DNA of 34,962 nucleotides, taken from Ruminococcus flavefaciens (GTDB taxonomy: Bacteria; Bacillota; Clostridia; Oscillospirales; Ruminococcaceae). The translations under genes and the position numbers were made by a program. A model generated the notes under the pieces. It saw only the letters and a program-made list of their open reading frames with translations, did not search any database and was not told the DNA's origin. Location: NCBI RefSeq assembly GCF_900143025.1, contig NZ_FRCT01000024.1:898-35859 (forward strand). The letters are read 5' to 3'. Below are positions 1 through 7,487 of the stretch, piece after piece. Each line of letters starts with the position of its first letter. The stretch's first letter is position 1.

Positions 1-597
1 ACCTCAAAGACCACAACTACTACAAGCAAGACTACTACATCTACTACAACCCCAAAGACTACAACTACTACAAGCAAGACCACTACATCTACTACCACAA
101 CAACAGAATCTGCAACGACTTTAACTTCAACATCGACCACTTCGGAAATTTCCGAAACTACAACTGAAACCACAACTTCCACAACCTCTGAAACTACAGA
201 AACAACTACAACTACTACATCAACATCATCAACCACTTCCGAAACAACAACCACAACATCTACCTCAACATCTACCTCAACAACAAGCACATCGACTACA
301 ACAAGCAGCACAACTACAACTCAGTCCCCTGCTGACGAGCCCGATATTGATTTAGGTGATGCATCAGGTGACGGAAAGATCGATGCTGTTGACGCAAGCA
401 TTATCCTTATGATATATGCAAAGAATTCAACATCACAGTCAGTACCTCTAACCGAAAAACAGAAGGAAGCATACGACGTAAATGCAGACGGCAAGATAGA
501 TGCACTTGATGCGTCCTATATTCTCTGCTATTATGTATATATTTCTGTGACCAAAGGCGATCTGATGTCGTTGAAGGAATTCGTACAAGGCAAATAA
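1..597 (+). CDS. C-terminal part of a Thr-rich dockerin protein (5' end outside window)
   Basis: The reading frame is open from base 1 and ends at TAA 595-597, so about 198 C-terminal residues are visible. The first ~110 residues are a linker made almost only of Thr and Ser with some Lys and Glu. A 48-nt (16-residue) unit is repeated at about 6-101. After an acidic stretch (SPADEPDIDLGDAS) comes a dockerin module at about 345-590, with two EF-hand-like calcium loops, GDGKIDAVDAS and NADGKIDALDAS, each followed by a helix. Dockerins dock secreted enzymes onto cohesins of scaffoldin proteins, so the missing N-terminus probably holds a catalytic or binding module; which one cannot be told. A hairpin terminator follows at 611-644. 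The linker style is typical of Ruminococcus cellulosomal proteins (family knowledge). The dockerin call is secure; the gene's function is unknown. Confidence 0.9.
   Translation, partial: TSKTTTTTSKTTTSTTTPKTTTTTSKTTTSTTTTTESATTLTSTSTTSEISETTTETTTSTTSETTETTTTTTSTSSTTSETTTTTSTSTSTSTTSTSTTTSSTTTTQSPADEPDIDLGDASGDGKIDAVDASIILMIYAKNSTSQSVPLTEKQKEAYDVNADGKIDALDASYILCYYVYISVTKGDLMSLKEFVQGK
2..101 (+). repeat. 48-nt tandem repeat in Thr-rich linker
   Basis: Two successive copies of a 48-nt unit encode a Lys-Thr-Ser pattern with only a few base differences (AAAGAC at 6-11 and again at 54-59). The period is a multiple of three, so it is a coding repeat in the linker. It probably continues upstream of the window. 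Confidence 0.75.
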
Positions 598-610
598 TAT
601 CAAAAAAAGA

Positions 611-644
611 ACCGCAGGACTCCAATGTTCCTGCGGTCTTTTTT
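611..644. terminator. Bidirectional intrinsic terminator
   Basis: The 9-bp stem ACCGCAGGA (611-619) / TCCTGCGGT (629-637) is followed by a T-run at 639-644 on the plus strand. An A-run at 602-608 acts as the U-tract for minus-strand transcripts. It lies between the convergent dockerin gene and the ABC-F gene and can serve both. Confidence 0.9.
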
Positions 645-2169
645 ATAGCTCTATGGTCCGTGTGGCTATTTTCTCACGAAATCTCATATCATGCTCTACA
701 AAAAGCATAGTCGGCTGATATTCAAGCAGCAGCTGTTCAAGCTGTATCCTTGAGAAAATATCAATATAATTCAGCGGCTCGTCCCAGATATAAATATGTG
801 CAGGTGTAAGCAGACTTGCAGCAATAAGGACTTTCTTTTTCTGCCCTTCGGAATACTCCGAAATATCCTTTGACAGCTGCACACGGTCCAGATCAAGATT
901 GCGCAGTATTGTGCTGAACATACTCCTGTCAAGACCGCGCTCCTCACAAAATTCCTCTATTTTCCCGCAAAGTCCCACGGTATTCTGATCTATATAAGAT
1001 ATCACAAGTCCCGAAGCGATATCGCAAGTTCCCTTTTCTGTTACATTGCCCATAATACCGTTATATCCTGCTTTTCTCAGTATAGTCTTGATAAGCGTTG
1101 ATTTTCCGCAGCCATTGCTGCCATGCAGGGCGATACGCTCTCCGCTTTCCACATTAAAGCTTATGCCGTCAAGCACAGCCTTTTCCGAATCATCATATCT
1201 CAGACTGTAGTCAGCAAAGCTTATAAGATTTTTCTTGTAATGAGCAAGCTTTTCCAGCTTCAGCTGCTTCGTTCTTTCGATATCGCTGAGGAGTCCCTCC
1301 TTTTCCTCTATCTGACGGTCAATGCGCTTTTCTATGTTTTTGACTCTGCTCTGCATTTTCTTAGTTTTAGCACCTATGAACGAGCGCGTGGAGATACAGC
1401 GGTCATTTTCCTTTATCGGGTCAAAGCCTATCTTAGTACGCTCATTCTTATCAGCCCACTCAGATGTCTTACGTGCAGCCTGTCTCAGCTTGCGTATCTC
1501 CTTTTTATGTTTTTCATTTTCCGCAAGTGCAAAGCTGTCCTTACGCTGCTTGTTCTCCCACCATACCGAGAAATTGCCGCTCTGCACCTCTATGCTTTTA
1601 CGGTTGAGCACAAGTACATGGTCGATACAGGCATCAAGGAGGTCGCGGTCATGGGATACAAGGATAAAGCCTTTCTTGCCCGAAAGATACTCCTTTACCT
1701 TTTCGCGGGCTTCAAAGTCCAGGTGATTTGTCGGTTCGTCTATGAGCAGGAACTCATTCTCACCAGAAAAAAGCACCGCAAGCAGCACCTTTGTCTGCTC
1801 GCCGAGACTGAGAGTACAAAAGCTTCTGTAGAGTATATCCGCAGTTTCACCAAGCTTTTCAAGCTCGCATATAACACGCCATTCCTCACATTCGTTCCTG
1901 AGTTCGTATATCAGTTCACAGCCCTGCATATTTCTTTGACTTTCCGATATGGGATACGGAAAATACTCAAACCTTACAGAAGCATCTATAGTGCCGCGGT
2001 ACTGATATTTTCCAAGCAAAAGCTTTAAAAACGTAGTTTTTCCCTTTCCGTTCCTGCCTATGAAGCCAAGCTTCCAGTTGGTATCCAGCGAAAAAGAAAC
2101 ATTCTCGAATATATTATCATAACTTCCTTCGTAATAAAATGTAAGATCGTTTACTCTTATCTGTGACAT
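643..2169 (-). CDS. ABC-F family ATPase, Lsa/CplR-like (ribosome protection)
   Basis: A 508-residue protein with two ATP-binding cassettes and no membrane segment, which defines ABC-F. Cassette 1 has Walker A GRNGKGKT (residues 38-45), signature LSLGEQ and Walker B LLIDEPTNHLD. Cassette 2 has GSNGCGKST, YSEGQKKK and IYIWDEPLNYID. A charged linker with KTKKMQSR lies between them, as in antibiotic-resistance ABC-F proteins. The N-terminus and length (about 490-510) resemble Lsa/CplR proteins, which displace lincosamides, streptogramin A and pleuromutilins from ribosomes; drug specificity here is inferred. I chose the ATG at 2169 because GAAGGAGGAAT sits just upstream. An in-frame ATG at 2235 would put 22 extra residues across a terminator-like hairpin and has no good ribosome site. 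The gene ends inside the terminator shared with the dockerin gene. Regulation is probably by the leader at 2200-2325. Confidence 0.9.
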   Translation of the reverse strand: MSQIRVNDLTFYYEGSYDNIFENVSFSLDTNWKLGFIGRNGKGKTTFLKLLLGKYQYRGTIDASVRFEYFPYPISESQRNMQGCELIYELRNECEEWRVICELEKLGETADILYRSFCTLSLGEQTKVLLAVLFSGENEFLLIDEPTNHLDFEAREKVKEYLSGKKGFILVSHDRDLLDACIDHVLVLNRKSIEVQSGNFSVWWENKQRKDSFALAENEKHKKEIRKLRQAARKTSEWADKNERTKIGFDPIKENDRCISTRSFIGAKTKKMQSRVKNIEKRIDRQIEEKEGLLSDIERTKQLKLEKLAHYKKNLISFADYSLRYDDSEKAVLDGISFNVESGERIALHGSNGCGKSTLIKTILRKAGYNGIMGNVTEKGTCDIASGLVISYIDQNTVGLCGKIEEFCEERGLDRSMFSTILRNLDLDRVQLSKDISEYSEGQKKKVLIAASLLTPAHIYIWDEPLNYIDIFSRIQLEQLLLEYQPTMLFVEHDMRFREKIATRTIEL

Positions 2170-2199
2170 AAAAATTCCTCCTTCCACGGTCCTGTACAT

Positions 2200-2232
2200 A
2201 AAAAAACAGAACCATTTGCTGCCAAACAGTTC
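2200..2232 (-). terminator. Attenuator-like terminator in ABC-F leader
   Basis: Read on the minus strand, GAACTGTTT (2232-2224), loop GGCAGC and AAATGGTTC (2217-2209) form a 9-bp stem including two G-U pairs. An almost unbroken run of seven T follows (2206-2200). It lies 31 bp upstream of the ABC-F start codon, inside the transcript leader, which is where an attenuator would act. Confidence 0.65.
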
Positions 2233-2234
2233 CA

Positions 2235-2294
2235 TTACATACCTATAACCTCAGAGCAGGAGGATAAACGCCCAATACGCCTGTATTGAGACAT
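2235..2294 (-). CDS. Possible 19-residue leader peptide upstream of ABC-F
   Basis: On the minus strand an ATG at 2294 opens a 19-codon frame (MSQYRRIGRLSSCSEVIGM) that stops at TAA 2237-2235, immediately before the attenuator stem. A second, four-codon frame, ATG TTC TCA TAA, lies at 2324-2313. Neither has a strong ribosome site, and the longer one may be almost leaderless if the candidate promoter at 2320-2348 is used. Leaders with very short ORFs and a terminator are known to control many ABC-F resistance genes through drug-stalled ribosomes. The coding status is a hypothesis. Confidence 0.35.
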   Translation of the reverse strand: MSQYRRIGRLSSCSEVIGM

Positions 2295-2319
2295 ATATAC
2301 GCAAAAAAGAGGTTATGAG

Positions 2320-2348
2320 AACATAATCCACTTTTGGCAACATGACAA
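2320..2348 (-). promoter_or_regulatory. Candidate promoter for ABC-F
   Basis: Minus-strand TTGTCA (2348-2343), a 17-bp spacer and TATGTT (2325-2320). Predicted start is near 2313. An additional TTGACA-like box at 2376-2371 has no matching -10. Beyond these sites, the leader hairpins and the terminator at 2475-2506, nothing recognisable was seen in the 2170-2517 gap. Confidence 0.4.
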
Positions 2349-2474
2349 GACAGAACGGCAAAGTCCACACTGTCAAATTAATTATTCATGTGTTCAAAAG
2401 CAGATTATCTTTTCATCCTGACACCTCTCCTGTGATTTTTTTCCATTATACCATATCAGATCAATAATGTCAAG

Positions 2475-2506
2475 ACAAAAAAATGCAGTATCTACAGATA
2501 CTGCAT
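2475..2506 (-). terminator. Terminator of the GH3 gene
   Basis: A 10-bp perfect stem ATGCAGTATC (2483-2492) / GATACTGCAT (2497-2506) with loop TACA. The A-rich run at 2475-2483 becomes the U-tract on the minus strand. It lies 12 bp past the GH3 stop codon. Confidence 0.85.
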
Positions 2507-2517
2507 TTCTAATGGCA

Positions 2518-5016
2518 TTATTCAAACATTGCTTCAAATTTCTCGGGAGTAAACTTCTTACCGTCGCGTGTAGCATAGCTTATAAAACAAAGAAGATCGT
2601 CATCGAGTTTTCTTACATAGAGATAATCGTCCTCAACTCCTTCAAGATTAAACATCTCTCTTGTATACTCCTCGCCGCAAAGCTTGATCTTTGCTCTTTC
2701 CTTGTATTCCGTTTTCATATCTTTAGCACGTTCTCTATAGATCTCAAGCAGCTCCTCTTCGGGAGATTTTGAGGAATTCGGGAAAGCATTCTTGATATTT
2801 ACAAACCTGACTACCACGTTTTCATTTTTATCATCTGTAAAGCGGCAGTCCCATGCAGTTGCATTTTCAAACGCCTTGTTTCTATCATCACTGAAAAGAC
2901 CTGTTACACTTGCCTTTAAGCTCTTTAAAGCAGTCTCAGACTGAGGCGGCAAATTCTCGGGGACCTTTATCTTCAGTTTTGCATATTCATTTGTATATAC
3001 GCCGTCCTTGAATTCGCCCTTTGTATACTTAGTGCCTGTCATCGGGTCTTCCTCAGCCTCATCAGAAGCATCAGCTGACGCACCCTCACGCACAGGCTCA
3101 GGCACAGGCTCGAAATCCTCGCCGTATGTAAGTCCGTAGCCCTTTTCAAGCCAGCACTTGTCAGTACCTATCTGGTCTACCGACTCATACCATGGTGAAG
3201 GGAGCTTACCCTTGAAATCAGCACAGCCGCAGAGAACATCCGAAACGCCCTTGCCCTCAGAGCCCGGAAGATAGCACATTACCACGCTGTCAGAGCTGTC
3301 ATAATCAGCCTTGTCGAGTATCACCTGTCTGCCTGCAACGATACAGGTAACAGTTGGCTTGCCAAGCTTCTTTGCTTCATCAAAAGCCTGTCGGTTCTTA
3401 TCAAGTCCCAACTTGCCGCAGAGCTTCATATCCTCGGTATCTCCGTTCCACTCGGAATAGACCTGCTCGCCCACAACGTTCACAACAACGTCTGCATTCT
3501 GAGCTTCATCGGGATTTGTGATAACAGTTATACCGTATGACTCTGCATAGGTCTTGAACGCTTCAAGTATGGTGGTAGCACCCTGTATATTTTTTGTAAA
3601 GCTCTCAGCCCAGTCAAGAGTCCAGCCGCCGCACTGTACGCTTGCGTCATCGGAAGCAGGACCTATGATATATACGGAAGAACCGCTCTTTATCGGAAGA
3701 ACATTATTGTCATTTTTCAGCAGTACAAGACTTTCCTCCACCAGTTTTTCGGCTAACTGCCTGTACTCCACCGAGCCTACGTCCTTCTGCTTCGTAGTTG
3801 ATCTTTCAAACAGCGGGTCATCAAAGTAACCGTTGTCCTTCTTGACCTTTATGATACGTGTAACGGCATCGTTCACACGCTCCTCTGTTATCTTTCCGTT
3901 CTTTACAGCATCAATGATGATCTCTTTCGCCTCATCAAATCTGTTAGGCTCCATGAGCATATCAATACCTGCATTTACAGCAGCGATCACCTGCTCCTCG
4001 TAGCTCTTGTCAGGGATATTCTGTATAGACTCCCAGTCGCTGACGATAAAGCCCTCAAAGCCCATTTCTTCCTTGAGCATCATTATGTACTTCTTATTCT
4101 CATGCATCTTTACGCCGTTAAGAGAAGCATGGCTTATCATAATAGTCTGTGTGCCTGCATCTATCATATCCTGATATACTTTGAGCAGCTTTTCTATCTC
4201 CTCATCGGAAAGTGTAGCCTCTCCGCGGTCGATAAGTCTGTCTACGAACTGCTGTCCGTTCATCGAGTCCTCACCTGTACCGTAAGCAGCACTGCCCTCA
4301 GCGAAGAAGTGCTTAGCGCAGGTAATTCCGCCGCCGTCGATGTAGCCCTTTATATATGAAGAACCAAGCTTTGAAACGATATCAAGATCAGAACTGTAAC
4401 ACTCGTATGTTCGTCCCCAGCGAGGATCTACCGACGGTGTCACCACAGGGAAGAAATTCCACGGGATATGGCATATCCTTGCTTCGTCCGCAACAGCCTG
4501 TCCCATTTCGTAAACGAGCTCCTCGTCATTGGCAGCACCAAGACCGATATTATGCGGGAATATTACAGAATCAAGGCAATAGTTCACACCGTGGGCATGA
4601 TCGCTTCCGTACATAAAAGGTATTCCTGCTCCTGATTTTATCGCACCGTTCTGAAATTCATTCGTGACCTCCTGCCACTCCTTTGAAGTGAATTCCATGC
4701 CGCTGAGCTCACCGAGGATACTGCCGTAATCCTCAGCCTCCATTGTTTTCTCAGGATTGTCCAAAACAGCGTATATAGCAGGCTGTACCATCTGAGCCGC
4801 CTTCTGTTCAAGAGTAAGCTGAGCTGTTATCTCCTCGGGAGTCATTGAAGCATACTTCTGATATTTAAACTGCTCCTCATTTACGTTATCTGTAGTATCA
4901 GCAGCAGTTGTAGTTGTTTCGTTTTCCACTGTATCTGTTTTTTTCTTTTTGTCTGCACAAGCCGCTAAAGATGTTATCATAGCAAGCGACAGCAATAGTG
5001 AAACGATCTTTTTCAT
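2518..5016 (-). CDS. Glycoside hydrolase family 3 lipoprotein (beta-glucosidase / exo-beta-glucanase type)
   Basis: An 832-residue lipoprotein. The lipobox SLAAC places the lipidated Cys at residue 20; a Lys-rich then Thr/Glu linker (about 21-50) follows. Residues ~55-400 form a GH3 (beta/alpha)8 domain with AKHFF and the nucleophile motif GFIVSDWES (Asp327). The second GH3 domain (~425-645) contains GEQVYSEWNGD; Glu522 aligns with the acid/base Glu of barley beta-glucan exohydrolase. After an acidic linker, ~150 extra C-terminal residues (from about 680) belong to no domain I recognise. GH3 enzymes of this subtype remove glucose from beta-glucans or cellodextrins. A cell-surface position would let it finish off oligosaccharides released by dockerin enzymes (inference). 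The start has AAAGGAG upstream, and a consensus promoter precedes it at 5078-5106. The gene ends at a strong terminator, so it is monocistronic. Confidence 0.93.
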   Translation of the reverse strand: MKKIVSLLLSLAMITSLAACADKKKKTDTVENETTTTAADTTDNVNEEQFKYQKYASMTPEEITAQLTLEQKAAQMVQPAIYAVLDNPEKTMEAEDYGSILGELSGMEFTSKEWQEVTNEFQNGAIKSGAGIPFMYGSDHAHGVNYCLDSVIFPHNIGLGAANDEELVYEMGQAVADEARICHIPWNFFPVVTPSVDPRWGRTYECYSSDLDIVSKLGSSYIKGYIDGGGITCAKHFFAEGSAAYGTGEDSMNGQQFVDRLIDRGEATLSDEEIEKLLKVYQDMIDAGTQTIMISHASLNGVKMHENKKYIMMLKEEMGFEGFIVSDWESIQNIPDKSYEEQVIAAVNAGIDMLMEPNRFDEAKEIIIDAVKNGKITEERVNDAVTRIIKVKKDNGYFDDPLFERSTTKQKDVGSVEYRQLAEKLVEESLVLLKNDNNVLPIKSGSSVYIIGPASDDASVQCGGWTLDWAESFTKNIQGATTILEAFKTYAESYGITVITNPDEAQNADVVVNVVGEQVYSEWNGDTEDMKLCGKLGLDKNRQAFDEAKKLGKPTVTCIVAGRQVILDKADYDSSDSVVMCYLPGSEGKGVSDVLCGCADFKGKLPSPWYESVDQIGTDKCWLEKGYGLTYGEDFEPVPEPVREGASADASDEAEEDPMTGTKYTKGEFKDGVYTNEYAKLKIKVPENLPPQSETALKSLKASVTGLFSDDRNKAFENATAWDCRFTDDKNENVVVRFVNIKNAFPNSSKSPEEELLEIYRERAKDMKTEYKERAKIKLCGEEYTREMFNLEGVEDDYLYVRKLDDDLLCFISYATRDGKKFTPEKFEAMFE

Positions 5017-5077
5017 AGCTTATCTCCTTTTATAAATAATATAAAATATTTTCTGTCTGAAAGTTAAATATGTGCAT

Positions 5078-5106
5078 ATTATACCACACAATAATTAAAG
5101 TGTCAA
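5078..5106 (-). promoter_or_regulatory. Consensus promoter for GH3 gene
   Basis: Minus-strand TTGACA (5106-5101), 17-bp spacer, TATAAT (5083-5078): a perfect sigma-A consensus. It gives a leader of about 55 nt before the GH3 start codon. Confidence 0.88.
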
Positions 5107-5236
5107 CATCTAAACCGTGTACGATCGTTTACAATTTGTTTACATTTACAGCCGCACATCTCCCCTGTTTTTCCGTTAATGTATATGAAAACAATGCAAA
5201 GCGAAAAGCTGAGCTAAAAAATGAGGAGGTTTATTT

Positions 5237-6742
5237 ATGAAATTCAGAAGAATTATTTCAGCAGTTATGGCTGCTTGTATCGCACTCCCAACAGCTATGG
5301 CAGGAGCTGTCAGCGCACTTGAAGAACCCGTACTCGGTGATGTAAACGCTGATACTTATTTTAATCTTTCAGACATTGTAATGTATCAACGCTGGCTCAG
5401 CGGCAAGGGCGAGCTCGTCGATACAAGCGGTGCCGATGTAAACGGCGACGGCGAACTGGACATCTTCGACCTCAGTACAATGAGAAAAATGCTCATTGAA
5501 GGCATAAACAGCGCTCCCGTACCAAGCTATGCACCAAATTCACGCAATCTATGCGCAGGAATAAATAATTCTGGTATTGAAGGCAAGAAGGCTGACAAAA
5601 AATTCATTGAAAGCCAGATGAAGTTCACCGTTGATCTGCTCAAGGCTACAACAGAAGAGGGTAAAAACAGCATGATATCGCCTTATTCTGTAATGCAGGC
5701 ACTTGCTATGACCGCAAACGGTGCAAACGGCAAGACACTGGAGGAAATGGAGCAAGTCCTCGGAAACGGTATGTCAATAGAGGAGCTTGACCGTTACCTG
5801 CTCACCCAGCGTCTGAATTCTGTAAACAAAGAAAAATCAAAGTATAATAACTGGTCGATGAACACCGCAAACTCCATATGGGCAATAGACGATAAATCGC
5901 GTATCCAGGCACGCCCCGAGTTTATCCAGAAATGCGTTGACTACTATAACAGCGATTATTACATCGCTCCCTTCGACCAGACCACACTTGACGATGTAAA
6001 CGGCTGGGTAAACGAAAAGACCAATAAGATGATACCAAAGATACTTAACAAGATCTCCGAGTATGATGTCATGTACCTTGTAAATGCTGTAGCATTTGAG
6101 GCTCAATGGGCTAAACAATACGAAAGTTACCAGATAAAGGACAGCAAATTCAACGCTGCAAACGGCGAAAAGCAGGACGCAAAGATGCTGTGCAGCGATG
6201 AGCTCTATCTCTGTGACGAAAATACCACAGGTATGCTGAAGTCATACAGCGGCGGAAAATATGCCTTTGCTGCTCTTCTCCCCGAGGAAGGCACTTCCGT
6301 TGAAAAGTACGTAGCAGACCTTACTCCCGAAAAGCTTACCAATATTCTCAACAGCTATAAGGGAATATATGAAAGAGCAGATGTCGAGCTGCCTAAATTC
6401 AAATGCGAATACGGCGCTGATATCTCCGACCAGCTTGTAGCTATGGGTATGCCCACAGCATTCGATAAAAACCCTGATTTGAAAGCCGATTTCACCAATT
6501 TGTCTGCAATAGCCGACATACACCCTATCTCAATAGGCTATGTTATCCACAAGACCTTCATAGACCTTGATGAAAACGGCACGAAGGCTGCTGCCGCAAC
6601 ACTTGTGGCTATGCAGGACAACGGAGCTTTCTTCCTAATGGATAAAAAGGAAGTTATCCTTGACAGACCATTTGTTTACTGTATCATAGATACAGAAACT
6701 TCTATCCCTGTATTCATCGGAGTACTAAATTCACTTTCATAA
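5237..6742 (+). CDS. Secreted dockerin-serpin protease inhibitor
   Basis: A 501-residue protein with a signal peptide (ending around AGAVSA, residue 27), a dockerin at ~33-95 (loops DVNADTYFNLSD and DVNGDGELDIFD) and a serpin domain at ~125-501. Serpins trap serine or cysteine proteases when the reactive loop is cut. The hinge GTKAAAAT (448-455) has small residues at P15-P8, as in inhibitory serpins. Counting from the hinge puts the scissile bond near Asn462-Gly463, in AMQDNG, so the target is not an obvious trypsin-like enzyme. The C-terminal DRPFVYCI and PVFIGVL strands are typical. Dockerin-linked serpins are known in clostridial cellulosomes, where they are thought to protect the complex. 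Here the dockerin is N-terminal. The ribosome site is GAGGAGG; a terminator follows. No convincing promoter was recognised in the 5107-5236 gap. Confidence 0.95.
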   Translation: MKFRRIISAVMAACIALPTAMAGAVSALEEPVLGDVNADTYFNLSDIVMYQRWLSGKGELVDTSGADVNGDGELDIFDLSTMRKMLIEGINSAPVPSYAPNSRNLCAGINNSGIEGKKADKKFIESQMKFTVDLLKATTEEGKNSMISPYSVMQALAMTANGANGKTLEEMEQVLGNGMSIEELDRYLLTQRLNSVNKEKSKYNNWSMNTANSIWAIDDKSRIQARPEFIQKCVDYYNSDYYIAPFDQTTLDDVNGWVNEKTNKMIPKILNKISEYDVMYLVNAVAFEAQWAKQYESYQIKDSKFNAANGEKQDAKMLCSDELYLCDENTTGMLKSYSGGKYAFAALLPEEGTSVEKYVADLTPEKLTNILNSYKGIYERADVELPKFKCEYGADISDQLVAMGMPTAFDKNPDLKADFTNLSAIADIHPISIGYVIHKTFIDLDENGTKAAAATLVAMQDNGAFFLMDKKEVILDRPFVYCIIDTETSIPVFIGVLNSLS

Positions 6743-6801
6743 GCTGTGACTGCACTTTGCAGCTTAAAATATGACATATCCTGTAAGGGGGATAATCAGA
6801 C

Positions 6802-6833
6802 GGGGGAACTTTATTATAAGCTCCCCCTTTTTT
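6802..6833 (+). terminator. Terminator after the serpin gene
   Basis: GGGGGAACTT (6802-6811) pairs with AAGCTCCCCC (6818-6827 region) with one internal mismatch, followed by a run of T to 6833. Confidence 0.85.
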
Positions 6834-6882
6834 CGAGCCGGACAGTATCATATCGTTAACCGGTGTTAACATTTATTATATA

Positions 6883-6929
6883 TCCGCATATGCGGACAAA
6901 ATAATTGCGCAATAGCCATTGCGAATTAT
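6883..6929. repeat. Palindrome and imperfect inverted repeat upstream of the sigma gene
   Basis: Two separate symmetric elements. TCCGCATATGCGGA (6883-6896) is a perfect 14-bp palindrome. At 6901-6929, ATAATT-G-CGCAAT and ATTGCG-AATTAT form arms of 12 paired bases with one bulged G and loop AGCC. Both lie 30-100 bp upstream of the sigma promoter and could be operator sites or a small dispersed repeat. Confidence 0.6.
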
Positions 6930-6956
6930 GCATTATAAAAAAATTCTTCTCCTTGG

Positions 6957-6985
6957 TTGCTTTATTCATTATTATGTGATATAAT
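6957..6985 (+). promoter_or_regulatory. Promoter of sigma/anti-sigma operon
   Basis: TTGCTT (6957-6962), 17-bp spacer, TATAAT (6980-6985), with TG at 6977-6978 making an extended -10. It is a vegetative-type promoter and lies ~40 bp before the sigma start. Confidence 0.8.
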
Positions 6986-7025
6986 ATAATGATGTATACT
7001 ATAAAACTATAGAGGAGGTGTCTCT

Positions 7026-7487
7026 TTGGCATTTGATATAGATGAACAATACGACAAGATATACCGCTACTGCTACCTGAAAACGAAACATAAAGAGACC
7101 GCTGAGGATATTACTCAGGAGACCTTCCTCCGTTACCTCGAACACCCTCAGTACAGCAATATTGACAAAACATTGCAGCTTCTCTACACTATCGCAGGCA
7201 ACCTTTGCAGAGATGAATTCAGAAAGCAGAAAACCGATGAGCTGACAGATACAGAGGCTTCCTCGGACAATGTTGAAGAGAACGTACTCTCTGATCTGGA
7301 GCTGAAAACAGCTCTGACAAAGCTTTCGGAAGACGACAGGGAATTGATACTTCTCAGATATATAAATGAAGTACCTGTAAATGTAATGGCAAAGCTGTAT
7401 AATATCTCGCGTTTTGCTCTTAACCGACGGATAAACCGTGTCCTCGGTCAGCTGCACGAGTATATGGGAAAGGAGGAGCTTATATGA
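7026..7487 (+). CDS. ECF-type RNA polymerase sigma factor
   Basis: A 153-residue sigma-70 family protein with only regions 2 and 4, the ECF layout. Region 2 (about 8-65) includes AEDITQETFLRYLEHP and LYTIAGNLCRDEFRK, the helices that bind core enzyme and melt the -10. Region 4 (about 95-148) is a helix-turn-helix: LSEDDRELILLRYINE followed by MAKLYNISRFALNRRINR. The start is the TTG at 7026, because AGAGGAGGTG lies 6 bp upstream and no ATG fits. The next gene overlaps by 4 bp (ATGA), so the two are translationally coupled and the partner is probably its anti-sigma factor. The gene has a vegetative promoter; no clear ECF-type autoregulatory promoter was recognised. Target genes are unknown. 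Its setting among dockerin genes hints at control of extracellular enzymes (inference). Confidence 0.9.
   Translation: MAFDIDEQYDKIYRYCYLKTKHKETAEDITQETFLRYLEHPQYSNIDKTLQLLYTIAGNLCRDEFRKQKTDELTDTEASSDNVEENVLSDLELKTALTKLSEDDRELILLRYINEVPVNVMAKLYNISRFALNRRINRVLGQLHEYMGKEELI

Noticed and set aside
1..330. Thr-rich repeat as a mobile or intergenic repeat
   Set aside because: It is continuous coding sequence in frame with the dockerin.
1123..2028. Long plus-strand ORF opposite the ABC-F gene
   Set aside because: It is antisense to a clear ABC-F gene, has no ribosome site and no recognisable domain.
2371..2376. TTGACA box as the ABC-F -35
   Set aside because: No acceptable -10 occurs 15-19 bp downstream; the TTGTCA/TATGTT pair is better.
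2394..2576. 60-residue minus-strand ORF after the GH3 gene
   Set aside because: It overlaps the GH3 3' end and its terminator and has no domain or convincing ribosome site.
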